This document shows positions 23,975 to 34,819 of a DNA stretch of 64,000 nucleotides, one piece after another (within the stretch, counting starts at the first letter, position 1; each line of letters starts with the position of its first letter). The position numbers and the translations under genes are program-made. The DNA comes from Sepioteuthis lessoniana (lineage: Eukaryota; Mollusca; Cephalopoda; Myopsida; Loliginidae): the NCBI GenBank assembly GCA_963585895.1, contig OY757904.1:6800630-6864629 (forward strand), given 5' to 3'. Below the pieces are notes generated by a model, which made no database searches, was not told where the DNA came from, and worked only from the letters and a program-made list of their open reading frames with translations.

Positions 23975-24180
23975 CGATGACCAGAAAATCCGGCAAACAC
24001 TTTTGCACGACATACAGAAACACTGGACAGCCGTTTCGACCGTATTAGGTCTCATCAGCAGTGTATACCGTGATCTCCACCACTGGAGATCAAACCAGTG
24101 ACCACAGATTGCAGTGCCGAAACTCTACAACTGAGCCACCAGTTCAAATCGCACACAAGTGACACCAAATTAATTAGTCA
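23975..24180 (-). repeat. tRNA-headed SINE carrying a hammerhead motif (family D)
   Basis: Read on the minus strand: an A-box-like TGGCTCAGTTGTAGAG (about 24,125-24,140), then a B-box-like GGTTTGATCTCC within a complete T-arm hairpin whose five-base stem ACTGG pairs with CCAGT (about 24,080-24,100). Next comes GGTGGAGATCACGG, a hammerhead ribozyme motif (24,020-24,064) and a tail reading GTGTTTGCCGGATTTTCTGG (about 23,977-23,996). A second partial copy of motif plus tail is at 24,378-24,449 on the plus strand, so the tail belongs to a repeat family. The internal promoter boxes predict polymerase III transcription. About 150 bp to the right (24,180-24,330) precede the tRNA head and may be another component. 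Confidence 0.75.
24020..24064 (-). ncRNA. hammerhead self-cleaving ribozyme motif
   Basis: On the minus strand all conserved parts are in order. Stem I strand ACACTG (24,064-24,059); core CTGATGA (24,058-24,052); stem II GACC-TAATAC-GGTC (24,051-24,038), perfectly paired; core GAAA (24,037-24,034); a minimal stem III with A-U and C-G pairs and a GGCT loop; cleavage triplet GTC (24,028-24,026); then CAGTGT (24,025-24,020), the exact complement of stem I. Cleavage is predicted between 24,026 and 24,025. Transcript enters and leaves through stem I, the type I topology. A two-pair stem III is typical of retrotransposon hammerheads thought to act better as dimers. Activity is inferred, not shown. 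Confidence 0.8.
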
Positions 24181-24330
24181 TGGTAATAGCACAGCCAATT
24201 GACCTAAATGTGTCTTGCAAGTTACATTCGTACTCTTTACAGAGGACATGGTCACATCCAGGGCCACGTCTTCCCAAGAGGATTAGAAATACGTACCCGT
24301 GCAATTATTATGACCCTAAGGGCAAGGATA

Positions 24331-24377
24331 CAGATCTACATTTTCCTTTTTAAGTAGGGGAATTATATTGTGAATTG
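24331..24377 (+). repeat. flanking direct repeat, right copy
   Basis: Counterpart of 23,918-23,969, with CATTTTCCTTTTTAA and the same ATTGTGAATTG end. It joins the second hammerhead-bearing fragment with no intervening base. Confidence 0.75.
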
Positions 24378-24449
24378 CTGATGAGACCTAATAAGATCGA
24401 AACAGCCATCCAGTGTTTCTGTGTGTTGTGCATAAGTGTTTGCCGGTTT
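24378..24449 (+). repeat. 5'-truncated family D copy beginning at the hammerhead core
   Basis: Begins exactly with CTGATGA (24,378-24,384), then a stem II with one mismatch, GAAA, the triplet ATC ending at 24,410, CAGTGT (24,411-24,416) and the family tail to about 24,449. The tRNA head is absent and the upstream stem I strand is replaced by flanking sequence (GAATTG), which still permits four pairs with CAGTGT. It lies in inverted orientation to the longer copy 320 bp to its left. Confidence 0.7.
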
Positions 24450-24459
24450 TTCTGATTTT

Positions 24460-26750
24460 CTTCACTTGAGATAAAACAAGAATCATCCTGCTAAAACTAT
24501 TCCATTGATAAGATACTTTTCTCAAAGAGAAAAAAAAAATAGAGCATAATTTTCATCTTTCATGATTAAGAACAGCATTTCATACTTTCAAAATTTACTA
24601 AGCTATAAAGTATAGCACAAAATCTAATAAAAGAAATTAAGTATGTATTTAAACTAAGCACACTTTAGTCAAATAAGATTGTGTTAGAACCTGCCTGCCT
24701 GCCTTCCTTGAAAATCAGCATTCAAGTTTTTACTTGTGCTCAAATATTACCTCATGGAAAATCCATAATCATTTCAATGATAAAAAACAGGCAATATTTC
24801 ACGTTTCTACTTTATTTCTTACCAGGGACAGAATTTATAGTTTTACTATACATTTTCATAAAAAAGAGAGAAGAAAAAAAAAAAAATACAATGTCACAAA
24901 GATTGCATTGAGCATTATAGAAAAAAAAAAACATTCATTTTAGATCTAAGGTCCAGTGATAAAGACTGGAGGCCCTGGTATCTATAGTTCAGTCTGTGAT
25001 TATAAGTAGAAAAATCTCAACTCTAATGAGCATAAAATAAAGACTAATTTCAAATTGCAACAAAAAATGCCTACAATATGTTGCTTATATAACTTTTCAC
25101 ATGATTTATACTTCAAGTATTTATCTATCTGTCCACACAAGATAGATTTGTTCAAATTTTTTTTCTCAATCACTAATTAAATAAGTGCTTGTTACAGTAC
25201 CCCAAACCGACATTCCTTCTAATGGGAATGGCCAAAATATTCAACCAGAAAAGGAGGAAAACTTTATAACATGCCAACCATGCAGACATGTTCAATTAGA
25301 CAAGTTAACAGCAGCTGTTACAAGAACAACAATACCACACAAAAAGTAAAGAGGAATTGGCAGGAAATGCTTGACCAATGACATAACTACTCAAGACGTG
25401 TGAGGAATTAGTGTTTTGTACACACATAAATGAAGACCTCATTCTTAAAATACCTTTATAATCAAGAGTTTGAAAGAATATCCAATAAGGTTTAATGATA
25501 CATTCAAAGATTTTACAGTAAACAAATTTTATGAACAAGGCACTCTTTATATTAATTCTTTAGAAATATGAACTACATAGATGGAATCTTTTTCTAAATT
25601 TCCACAAAACACAAGTAACACTAAACAAGGTCGTGTGCCTAATTATGACTAATATTTTTAAAAAATAAAAAGCTTGAATTTGTGTTTGTCCTTCCAATGT
25701 TATCTCTATAATTGTATAAAAACAAAGAATTAAAAGAAACAACAGAAAATGAAACAATGATAATCTTAAATCCAACCAATTGCAGTTAATCTCAAAAACC
25801 AAAAATATATATTTCAAAACCAAACAAAATGTCATTCATTTGGCATTTTATCTTGTTTTTAAATTGACTAACAAATAGTTATACAATTTCTACAACAGTG
25901 TCCATTTTTCAACATTTGATACAAAATAATTCACAAAGCTGTGAAATCACAAACTAAAAAAAGAACAGTATTGATTACAACTTACAAAATTTGATTAAAA
26001 TTAAATTCTACTTTTTCAAAGTTTGATGAGACCTACATCATTGAAAACCATCACAATAAAAAATTTATTTGACAGATTTTTCTAACAACCTTAGTTTCTT
26101 TTTAATTAATAAGTAATGTAAAGATTTTTAAAACTAAAGACTAATACCAATTCAAGAATAAGCACAAAATGATTTGTTTGTATAAACACAAAACTCACTT
26201 TAATTTAAATGTTTAGTTCATATTTTTCTCATTAATTGAGTTAAACAAAAAGGAAATTTGATTACATAAAAATCCGTAGATTTTCTGTTTGAATTTCTGA
26301 AATGAAGAATGAAGACCTGATCTTGCTAGATTTAATTGTTAGAGTCACATTTCAACAATTATGGCCTCCAGAGAATTTCAACCCCAACATATCATTCAAT
26401 TCATAAAGATAAATTGTTTTCATTCCACTGCTTATGTTGGACTTGAATAGAAATAGAATCCGACATCCTTCAGAATAACAACTCTCCTACAAGCATAACA
26501 AGAAAGTTCTTCAACCATGAAACACTAATAATCATTAAATTCAACATGATCACTTACTTTTTGGGGTACATCTTTTTAAAAGTCAATTTTGTTCAAAAGC
26601 TTTCAAAAACTCTTCAGTAATTTATTTCATTTAAAGAATCTACCCCATAAAAATATATACATCTTGAGTTATTTTTGTAACATTGCTTTTTCTAAACTGA
26701 GAAAGCATAACTCATCCTATATACTCCATATGTTGTATAGCCATTTACAT
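24460..26750. other. AT-rich non-coding stretch
   Basis: No gene recognised. Minus frames at 25,305-25,538 and 25,560-25,835 lack domains. No SINE head identified with confidence. Confidence 0.45.
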
Positions 26751-26754
26751 ATAC

Positions 26755-27275
26755 AAATATGTGCGGAACATAATCAAACATAACGACGAACTTCAATGAA
26801 CAAACGAACACACTTCTTCATAAAAATATATTTCTCACAGCCCTTTATTCTCAAAAGGGTTGATGTTGGTCGTGTGTGAGAGGTGAGTTGGAGACATGGA
26901 CAGACTGCTACATATTGACCCCAAGTTCTTCTGACCATAGCAGCACTTCTTTCGCATTCTGGCTGAGCTGCTCAACCATGGGTCACTGAGGGCCCAAGCC
27001 CTCAGTCTGGAGCTGGTTCTCACTCAGCTGGCATCCTATCTCCAACTGGAACTGCAACTGACCCAAGCCGTCTGTAGCACCTGGTTATATAATTGTCTCA
27101 CGCCCACCTGCTTCCTGTGGGCGTATGCATCTGCCACCATCACCGAATTCAACCACGTCCACAAGTCAAGGTGATATTCCGATATCTTCGACTGGATGCA
27201 TCTGTTTCACTGTTCTTCCGCTTATTTACACAGGTGCATCTCTTGACTGACAGCTCAGTTGAGGGTCAATATGTT
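26755..27275 (-). mobile_element. GC-rich LTR-like block
   Basis: A sharply GC-richer block with several CpGs in AT-rich DNA. Read on the minus strand it starts TGTAACATATTGACCC, contains a TATA-like TTATATAACC (about 27,085), an AATAAA signal at about 26,844-26,849, and ends near CCGCACA. TATA to poly(A)-signal spacing of about 240 bp suits a long terminal repeat. I could not find a convincing target duplication, and no internal retroelement genes adjoin it, so a solo LTR is the best guess. An unrelated repeat or a regulatory island is possible. Confidence 0.4.
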
Positions 27276-27384
27276 ACACATAGACATATCTATCTTTTAA
27301 AAGGGTCAAGTTAGTAACTAAATTAGTTCATTTATATCTGTGATAACTTAAAACTGTACAAACACACACAAGCATGAATAGGCA

Positions 27385-27600
27385 CACATAGCTTATTGTG
27401 GGAAATGGAATCAGCAATCAGAGTTCAAATCCTGGCCAAGGTTGTTTGTTTTTCACCTTGCACTAATGCCCTTTGGAAAGGTATGAATCCATTTTTTTTC
27501 TTTCTCCTCCCCTAATAATGGGTAAATAGTAAAACAGACTGGCTTCTTCAGCCTAAATTAACCCTTTGTCTTAAATCCTGCCTGTGGTAGAAAGTATTGT
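27385..27600 (+). repeat. tRNA-derived SINE, family E, copy 1
   Basis: Contains the B-box-like GAGTTCAAATCCTGG (about 27,420-27,434) preceded by a degraded A-box region, then a body with CACCTTGCACTAATGCC and ACAGACTGGCTTCTTCAGCC. The same head and body occur inverted at 55,300-55,535. It is diverged and therefore old. Confidence 0.7.
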
Positions 27601-29100
27601 GTAAATATATACTAGCATGAATAGCAAAAAATATTATTCAGTCTTTTACTATCAGATTACCAATGTGATGATCAGATATATTCATCAAAATGGACCTAAA
27701 ATCTTGAGGTTGTTTGCAAACACTGGTCATCAAAGATTTTGCAAGAATGTTCTATGAAAATTGTTTCAGTTATAATTACAAAGAAATATTTCACAATTAA
27801 ATATTAATATTAAATTCATAATTCAAAATATTTTTCCTGTCACCATATTTGTTTTATGATAATAGTTTTGTGTATTTTCTTTTAACTTTGTACTCTCAAA
27901 TTAAACTTGTTTAACTGTATAAATTTAGAGCAAATTTATACAGTAGAAATATGTCAATAGAATATTTTTTCAGTGATGAATACTTATTCCCCCTACTGTA
28001 TATATGTGTTCAATTAGCAAGTATTCCTCCAGGTATGTGGAAAGTTAAAGCAGAAATGATTTGTCAAGTCAGACACTCAAAGCACAGACACCTAGTTCAA
28101 TGTCATTGTTAATTATAGATATCTTAGCACTACTAAAACCAATAGAAAATACTTTCTTTGAAGTGAATATGAAAATTAACAATGTTAACTGATAAAGAAT
28201 TAGCTACAAAATTTGTCAAACTTTTAAACTAAAGATTTAAAATTAAATTATCTTCAACATTAATCTGTGCACTTGGAATGAGAAATTATAAAATTACTAT
28301 AATTGTTTACTATTTTTGACATTGAGTTTTTATTTGGGGGTGGGGTAAAAATTTTGCCATGTATTTTACTTATGTTTATTTTGTTGTCCTATCTCTTTCT
28401 TGCAGCTAAGAAAAAAACTTTCAGGAATTCATGTCTAGACTAAGTGGCAATACTAAAATACATTTCCTGGGCATTATTCAATTATATTAAATTTCTTACA
28501 TAAAGCAAATACTTGATAGTGTGAAATGACAAAATTATGATTACTTACATTATCTCAAAATATATTCCTGCCCTCAAAATTTAATGTCAAAAGTCATCAA
28601 ATTTATGGGTGAACATAATGAAAAGATGAAGTTATGATGGGAGGATGTCATATTTATACAAGGGACATAATACATTCTGCTGGTATCAAATTAAAACAAG
28701 AAAGGTTTTGTCCAGATTACTTTCTTCTTGAATCATGATAAATAAAAACATCAGAAAGTCACCAGAGAGGAAGCCCCCAAAACAGTGCACATTCTCTCCT
28801 CACAACCCTAATACCATTTATTGAATAAGAAAAAAAATAAAGCTAAAACTTTCATTCAACAAAGAAAATCCCATTGTGTAGAATTACTCGGTGGAATGAT
28901 AATGGCATGAGTAACATCTGACAATCTGCTCACTTTTTGGTGAGTATCAATTACTTAAGTAATTTCCTTCTAACTTAAATTCCTTAAAATTACATCTATA
29001 TATTACTCAAATTCTCAAAAGATGGCAGGTTGCAAAATCAAATCTTGCAAGTGGTCTAGCAAAACATGTGATTTTTTAAACTGTCTTTTTTCTCAAACTC
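27601..29100. other. AT-rich non-coding stretch
   Basis: No feature recognised. Confidence 0.5.
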
Positions 29101-29104
29101 ATTA

Positions 29105-29765
29105 TCAAGTCTTGCTGATAGTATGAAATCCCTTGATTTTTTTGCCATCAATCTCTATCTGCTATCACTAATGGCAGGCTCTCTAGACAGCATCAAGTGT
29201 CCACTCAAAGCTGATGTAAGTTTTTGCTTATCAGACAACACTGCCGTGTCCATGTATAGGAGTCCAAAGGAAAACATTGCTTATGTGTTCATCTGTTTCT
29301 CCAGCAGTGGTCTGCATGTCTTGTTCATCTTACTTGGATAGTTTGTGAGGTAAGTGGCCAGAAAACTGCAATTTTGTGGAGTGCTGTTTCCCAGATTTGT
29401 TCAAAACAGCTTGCAGTATTTTTGTATAGTTTCCATTAAGCTTTTTCTTCAAGTACTTTGTTAAAGTCCAACTGATGCAGCTATACAATAGTACTGACAT
29501 AGCTACAGCTTGAAAAACCGTTTTATTAAACTGCATTCATAATAGTTTCTGCAGGATATTGTCTGCTTCATGCCTTTATTTAGTGTGAAACCATTTCCTT
29601 TCATTAGATCTATTGACATTCATAGTATTTAATCTAGGCAGATTATAAATAGAAATGGTGTCAATGTATCTCTTTGTAAAATTTCAATGACAGTGTCAAA
29701 GAAATCAGTGTCAGCATTGAATGAATGAACCATTACATTCAGGGTTTTTGCAGAGCATCATTAAC
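29105..29765 (-). pseudogene. LINE 3' portion: reverse-transcriptase core fragment and C-terminal region
   Basis: Minus-strand translation gives a DTDFFDTVIEILQRDTL segment (about 29,720-29,670), FLFIICLD, then a jump to FQAVAMSVLLYSCISWTLTK (about 29,520-29,460), LNGNYTKILQAVLNKSGKQH, HLPHKLSK, and finally degraded equivalents of the RRTRHAGHCWRS and DVLLWTP blocks to about 29,110. The same blocks occur in the fresher copy at 61.9-64 kb. About 100 residues including the YADD motif are deleted. Together with the adjoining opposite-strand segment it seems to form one inverted insertion. Confidence 0.75.
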
Positions 29766-31660
29766 TAAGATACTATGAATCTGGCAATGGATGGACATTT
29801 ATGTCTGCATGGAAAACTTGTTAGGGTTAGTCAATGCCACTATTGGGAGGTGTAGAAATGCTTCTCAGTCTTTGTGCTTTGAAATTACTAAATAGCATAG
29901 AGAAAATCCAATTAAGAATAAATTCTGCTACATTTGATGGCAACTCCTGTACAATAATCCCCTCATGCTACAGTCCTACTAATATTAGTGACAAAATGGA
30001 CATCATCACTTTCTATAATGAGCTATCTTCCCTTGTCTGACAGATTCTCAAACACAACATTCTGATCATCAGTGGAGACATGACTGATCAGATAAGAAAA
30101 GACAATAATAAATTCTGTTTACACAAATCTAACAGAAATGGCAAACATCTAACCAAGTTTCCCCATTAACAGGCTTGCATGTATAAGAACTAAATTTCAG
30201 AAACAAAATAAACTATAGATTTACACATACCAAAATAACCCTAAAGCACAGATTATATATTTATAAACCAAGTGAATAAACAGTACAATGATCTACTTTG
30301 AAGGAATATCTTTTAATCACAGAATCATCTCAGTAAAGATTCACTTTAGTCTATGCAGAAATAAGAAGCAAACAGGTAAATCTTGATATGACTGGTCTTC
30401 ATTTGCCAATAGGGATATATGCAACCACTATTTGGTAATTGTAAGAAACAGATTTGATACTCTTCAGGAGACATTTTATAAACATATTCTAGATGACCAC
30501 CCACTTAGAAGTAGCAACTAAGTGCATACTAACCAAACCAAAAACCAAATGCCAGGTTCTCTTCAAATCAAAAACAGGTAGAGAAAAATAAGGCAACTTG
30601 AAAAAAAGCATCTTTACTTAATAGAAGAAGTCCAACAAACACCAATGTGTAGAAACTTAAGAAAGCTCAAAAAGAACTAAAACATACAAATAAAAGAAAA
30701 ACTAACTAGTATACATTCAAGAACAAATCAATAAAAAAAATCATAAAATCAGTAGAAGATAAACAATCTCAATCAGTATGATAGTAAAGGAAGTTAGTAG
30801 GAAAAATACTTCAAAATCAAAACTCAAAGCTGCCATTCAAGACAGACTTCAGAAGTGGAAAGAAGATTTTAAGAATCTGCTTGGAAACCCACCCGAAATG
30901 ACAGAAATTATTCATGGCCAACTAAACATCAAACTAGGACACTTTACAGAGGATGAACTTGAAATAGTTCTCAAAAACAATTAAAAGCAGAAAAGCTGCA
31001 GGTCTCAATGAAATACCTCTTGAAGTATGGAAGACAAGGGAATTTAATGACATACTTCTTCAATTATACAACACTATGTATAAACTAAACATAATAAAGA
31101 AATGAATGAAAAGCTGCATTCTCTGTGTCCTGAAGAAAGATGATCTCAGAATCACTAAGAACTACAGAGGTATAACTAATTGCAATTAGCTGCTAAAGTT
31201 TATAATATTCTGCTTTTCAATCATATCTGACCTAAAGTTGTGAAAATACTTAGGAAAAATCAAAACTATTTTTGGAAAAATCGATCCACAACCTCTAAGA
31301 TTTTGACTACCATCAAATTATCAAAAGAGTATGTGCAAAATATTTCAAGGCAACAGTTGATAGATTTCTCTAAAGTATTTGATTCCATACAAAAAGAGAT
31401 TGAACAAATACTTTTAACCATATCATCTTCCCCTAAAAAATGACTACTATAATGATGCTTACACAAACATAAAAGCAATGGTTTGCTCACCCAATAATAA
31501 AACTGATTTCTTTGACATTGTTGCTGGTGTCTTGCAATGAGATACATCTATTCATAATCTGCTTAGATTATCTACTATGAATGTCAGTAGATCTAACAAA
31601 AGAAAATAGTTTCACACTACTCTTAAATAACCCAGCAAAAATGGCATATCCGTTTTTTGT
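29766..31660 (+). pseudogene. LINE 5' portion: APE endonuclease and reverse-transcriptase fragments, inverted relative to 3' portion
   Basis: Plus-strand frames give an endonuclease segment IEKIQLRINSATFDGN and SCYSPTNISDKMD, then YNELSSLV and IISGDM (29,890-30,090). A degraded middle follows, then EVSRKNTSKSKLKAAIQ (30,790-30,840), LLGNPPEMTE (about 30,876-30,905), RKNQNYFWKNRSTTSKILT (31,250-31,306) with the RT fingers motif, DFSKVFDSI (RT motif A, about 31,362-31,388) and a DFFDIVAGVLQ segment (about 31,508-31,540). The order is collinear with the family. Frameshifts and stops are numerous. The final segment overlaps in element coordinates with the beginning of the minus-strand part next to it. 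Confidence 0.78.
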
Positions 31661-33945
31661 TTTTTCTTAGAGCAGAACACTAAAAATTCTCCAACTTAGA
31701 GAATAAGACAAATCCAATTTGTGACTGATTTATAGTTTTATGGGGGTCAGTGTTTCCATCAAATTTCATTTTTAAAATCATTCAAATTCTCAGTATAATG
31801 AAGATACCAATGAAATGCTAGAATAAATTTCTTCCTAAATAGAAGTATCAATATCATCATGGACCACCATTATAAAGAGGAACACAACAGTTTAATGAAT
31901 TGTCAAGTAATTTTCTAAACACAGATTGTAAAAATTCTTATTAAATACAGTTTCATGTCATAATTAATAAAATTTGGAAAATTATTGTTCATACAATGTG
32001 TTACATACTAAAACATACGCACATAGAAACAGCTAATATTTCAAAAATTCTAGGAAAACTTTATTTAAGTTGAACAAGCTTACAAAATTAGAACTAAATC
32101 CAAAGATTGATTTATTAAATGAAAATATTTCTCTTAGATAAACCCTATTATTACTGAAAATAATAGATAAACTTAAATTGACATCGCACAAGATTGAAGC
32201 ACAAGCCTTAATACTTTCAAAATTGAGGAAAAACAGTATTCAATATTGACAATTTTAAGATCATATTCTTCATCATTCCTAATTTAATGACATGGTGTAT
32301 ACAATGAAATGAGGAATTACAACATTAGCAGGCAGTTTTGAAAACAAATGACTATTTACACAAATGTAGTTTATTATTGTTGGTAATTTCTTAAAGGAAA
32401 AATGTATACACATATGTGCAAATTACATCCATCTTTTTCAGCTTTTATTATAAATTCTTTATTTCTGATGAAACTTGTTCATTGGGCTTGTCATAGAGAT
32501 GCCAATCAGTAATGTTCCAATAATTTATCAAAAATGATAGAACTGCTTTGTGACCAGAAAAATAGAGTGGAATAGAATAGAAACTTAAATGTATAAAAAA
32601 AGTTTTATTATTCTATTTGTAATGGATTAAAATATATGTAGTGAGAGCAGACTTAATGCATCACTTATTTGCATATATTACACACACACACACACACAAA
32701 ATTAACAACAATTCCATTACCATTATATTAATTTTGTCATACTGTCTATAACTATGCCAATTGATGGAAACTTAGACACTGAATTAAAAAAAAAAAATGT
32801 CTCCAAAATAGAGACAGTAGAAAGAAACAACCATCTGAAAAGCTTCAAAAATTTCAACATCAGTTACACCTACACACAACCAGTCTGAGATATTTTTTTT
32901 ATTTCTTAACATAAGCTAGACACAAGGTTCACATAACATTTGGTTCAAGTAGACATTTTCTATAAACAAATATCTGGAGAGTTTGGATGAAAAATTTGGG
33001 TCAAATTTTCAGGCATTAGAAAAGCCTTCAATGATAACCTTTACTTACAGGAATAAAAACACAGTCAGACCAATCTCTGATTTGAAGACTTTGGTATCTT
33101 GATATTGCAGCCTCTTAAATAAATCTCTAATTTCTCTATTAACATAAGTGATTACTGCCAGTAAAGGCTAATAATTTAAATAGAAAAGTTAATTTTTTTC
33201 TTTATCTTCTACCTAGAAGAAAAATTTTAAAAGCATATCAGACATTAAGACATCGACCTTGGTAACATAAGTTAGAATAAAACATGCAATGGCTAAATAA
33301 TTTAAAATTAAAATTTATTTTTTTAAGTGACATGTTTTCTTTAGACTTTGCCCAATTTCAAATTAGGAACTCTTACAAGTTACAATAACATTTACAAATG
33401 ATTAACACTAACAAAGTTTCTTCATACTCATAATATATTTCAATTATAAAGGGAAAAAAATCCAAACGTAATATACATATAATTAGAGATTTGTATTCTA
33501 TCAATATTTACTTGTTCAGGATTTGACCAAACAAGAACTGACTAATATATATGGGTGATGCAATTTAAGAAAACTGATTAAAATTTAGGCAGAGAAGGGG
33601 GGGGGTAGCTTTTTTTAAAAGAAAATGATTTTTTTAATCTAGCATCATATTCCACAAGAGGAATAGCAAAATTGAAAATTAAAAGTGATAACATTTGAAA
33701 TAAAAGAAAATGACCCAACAAAATCTAATTCATTAAGATTTTAGAAAAATATACCAAACTCAGACAACTGCACTAAGACATAAGTTTCCTTTTTCTTCAT
33801 TGGTAAAAAGCTAATTTGAAGAATTAATATTTGTAAATTTTCAAAAATGTTCCCACATTCTAAAATGATATCTATTGTGGAAAACTAGACTTTAATTGAT
33901 AAAGGAATACCCCCAAAACTACACTAATATAAAGAACATTCTTGC
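31661..33945. other. AT-rich non-coding stretch
   Basis: No gene or repeat family recognised; a short CA run lies near 32,680-32,698. Confidence 0.5.
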
Positions 33946-33949
33946 TTAC

Positions 33950-34016
33950 CTGTTTGCCTTTTAAGCAGCCACAAGTGTTATTTGACTGATCACAACCGAA
34001 TTTGATACTAGATGCA
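33950..34016 (-). CDS. candidate cysteine-rich (laminin-EGF-like) exon
   Basis: On the minus strand an open segment of 22 codons reads ASSIKFGCDQSNNTCGCLKG followed by KQ. It ends at CAAACAG followed by GTAAGC, a strong splice donor (intron begins at 33,949). The acceptor would be TTTTATTCTGAG just upstream; it is only moderate. The C-D-x4-T-C-x-C-x2-G spacing fits the second half of a laminin-type EGF module, whose next cysteines would lie in the following exon. I found no neighbouring exon, so the host gene is unknown. With 22 codons, chance is a real alternative. Confidence 0.3.
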
Positions 34017-34609
34017 CTCAGAATAAAATGTTAAAGACAAGCAACCTGACATTTTCCAATAATTTTTATTCTTAGAAAAAAGTTTAAATATACTGGTACA
34101 ATGTTCACCATCAGTGAAACTAGTGGAAACTCTATAAACATTACGTCCTTCCTATTGATATATCAAATAAAAAATTGTCTTCTTTGGACATACAAATTAC
34201 TTATACAAAGCAAAAATTCAAGCTAATATTTACTGAACATTTATCCCAAGATATTTATATAATATAAAAAAAAAGACTATCAGATACCAGACTTCTGCCT
34301 CTACTAAAAGAAAACATAACCAAGAACTCTGTATATACCATACATTTGTCATATAGAATACAAGGACAAGACCAGCTGCCTACTAAAATAAAGTTTGAGG
34401 AACATCAAAAAATCAAAAATGGTTGATCAGGTATGAAAAGAAAAGGTAGCAGACTGACTTTTATAGAACAAAATCAAAATAACAGATTAAAACAAAACTT
34501 CCAAATAATATAATTAAAAGGAGAATTTCTATCTCAAGATCATTAAATACAATTAAATGATATTACAATCAAAGATCAAACATAGTAATAATTGTTTTGT
34601 TTTCTTTGT

Positions 34610-34815
34610 TTAATGGCATATCAACCTTGGTGGATTATTTAATGCCAAAGCTATCCTTGTGATACTATTTAAGCCATAGCTGGGAGAATAAGAGGGTTCA
34701 TACCTTTCTCAGAGGTATTAGTCAGAAATTGAACATAATAGAACAACTGGAGTTCAAATTTCCTTACTAAAAGGCCAGTCCAGCACTTTTAGCAATTACA
34801 TCACAGGGATTCCTC
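34610..34815 (-). repeat. tRNA-derived SINE, family B, copy 1
   Basis: On the minus strand the head shows an A-box-like GTAATTGCTAAAAGTGC and a B-box-like ATTTGAACTCC. The body ends in AAGGTTGATATGCC and lies close to a TTTGTTTTC stretch. The same unit, in the same orientation, is at 52,025-52,235 and 54,870-55,085. Confidence 0.75.
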
Positions 34816-34819
34816 TGGT

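Larger units (their letters stand above)
29105..31660 (-). mobile_element. APE-type LINE insertion with 5' inversion
   Basis: The 3' half of the element lies on the minus strand (29,765 down to 29,105). Directly abutting it, the 5' half lies inverted on the plus strand (29,766-31,660). The two halves meet at nearly the same element position, overlapping by some 40 residues around the DYFDIVAGVLQ segment. This is the geometry expected of twin priming during target-primed reverse transcription. Both halves look equally old. Confidence 0.65.
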
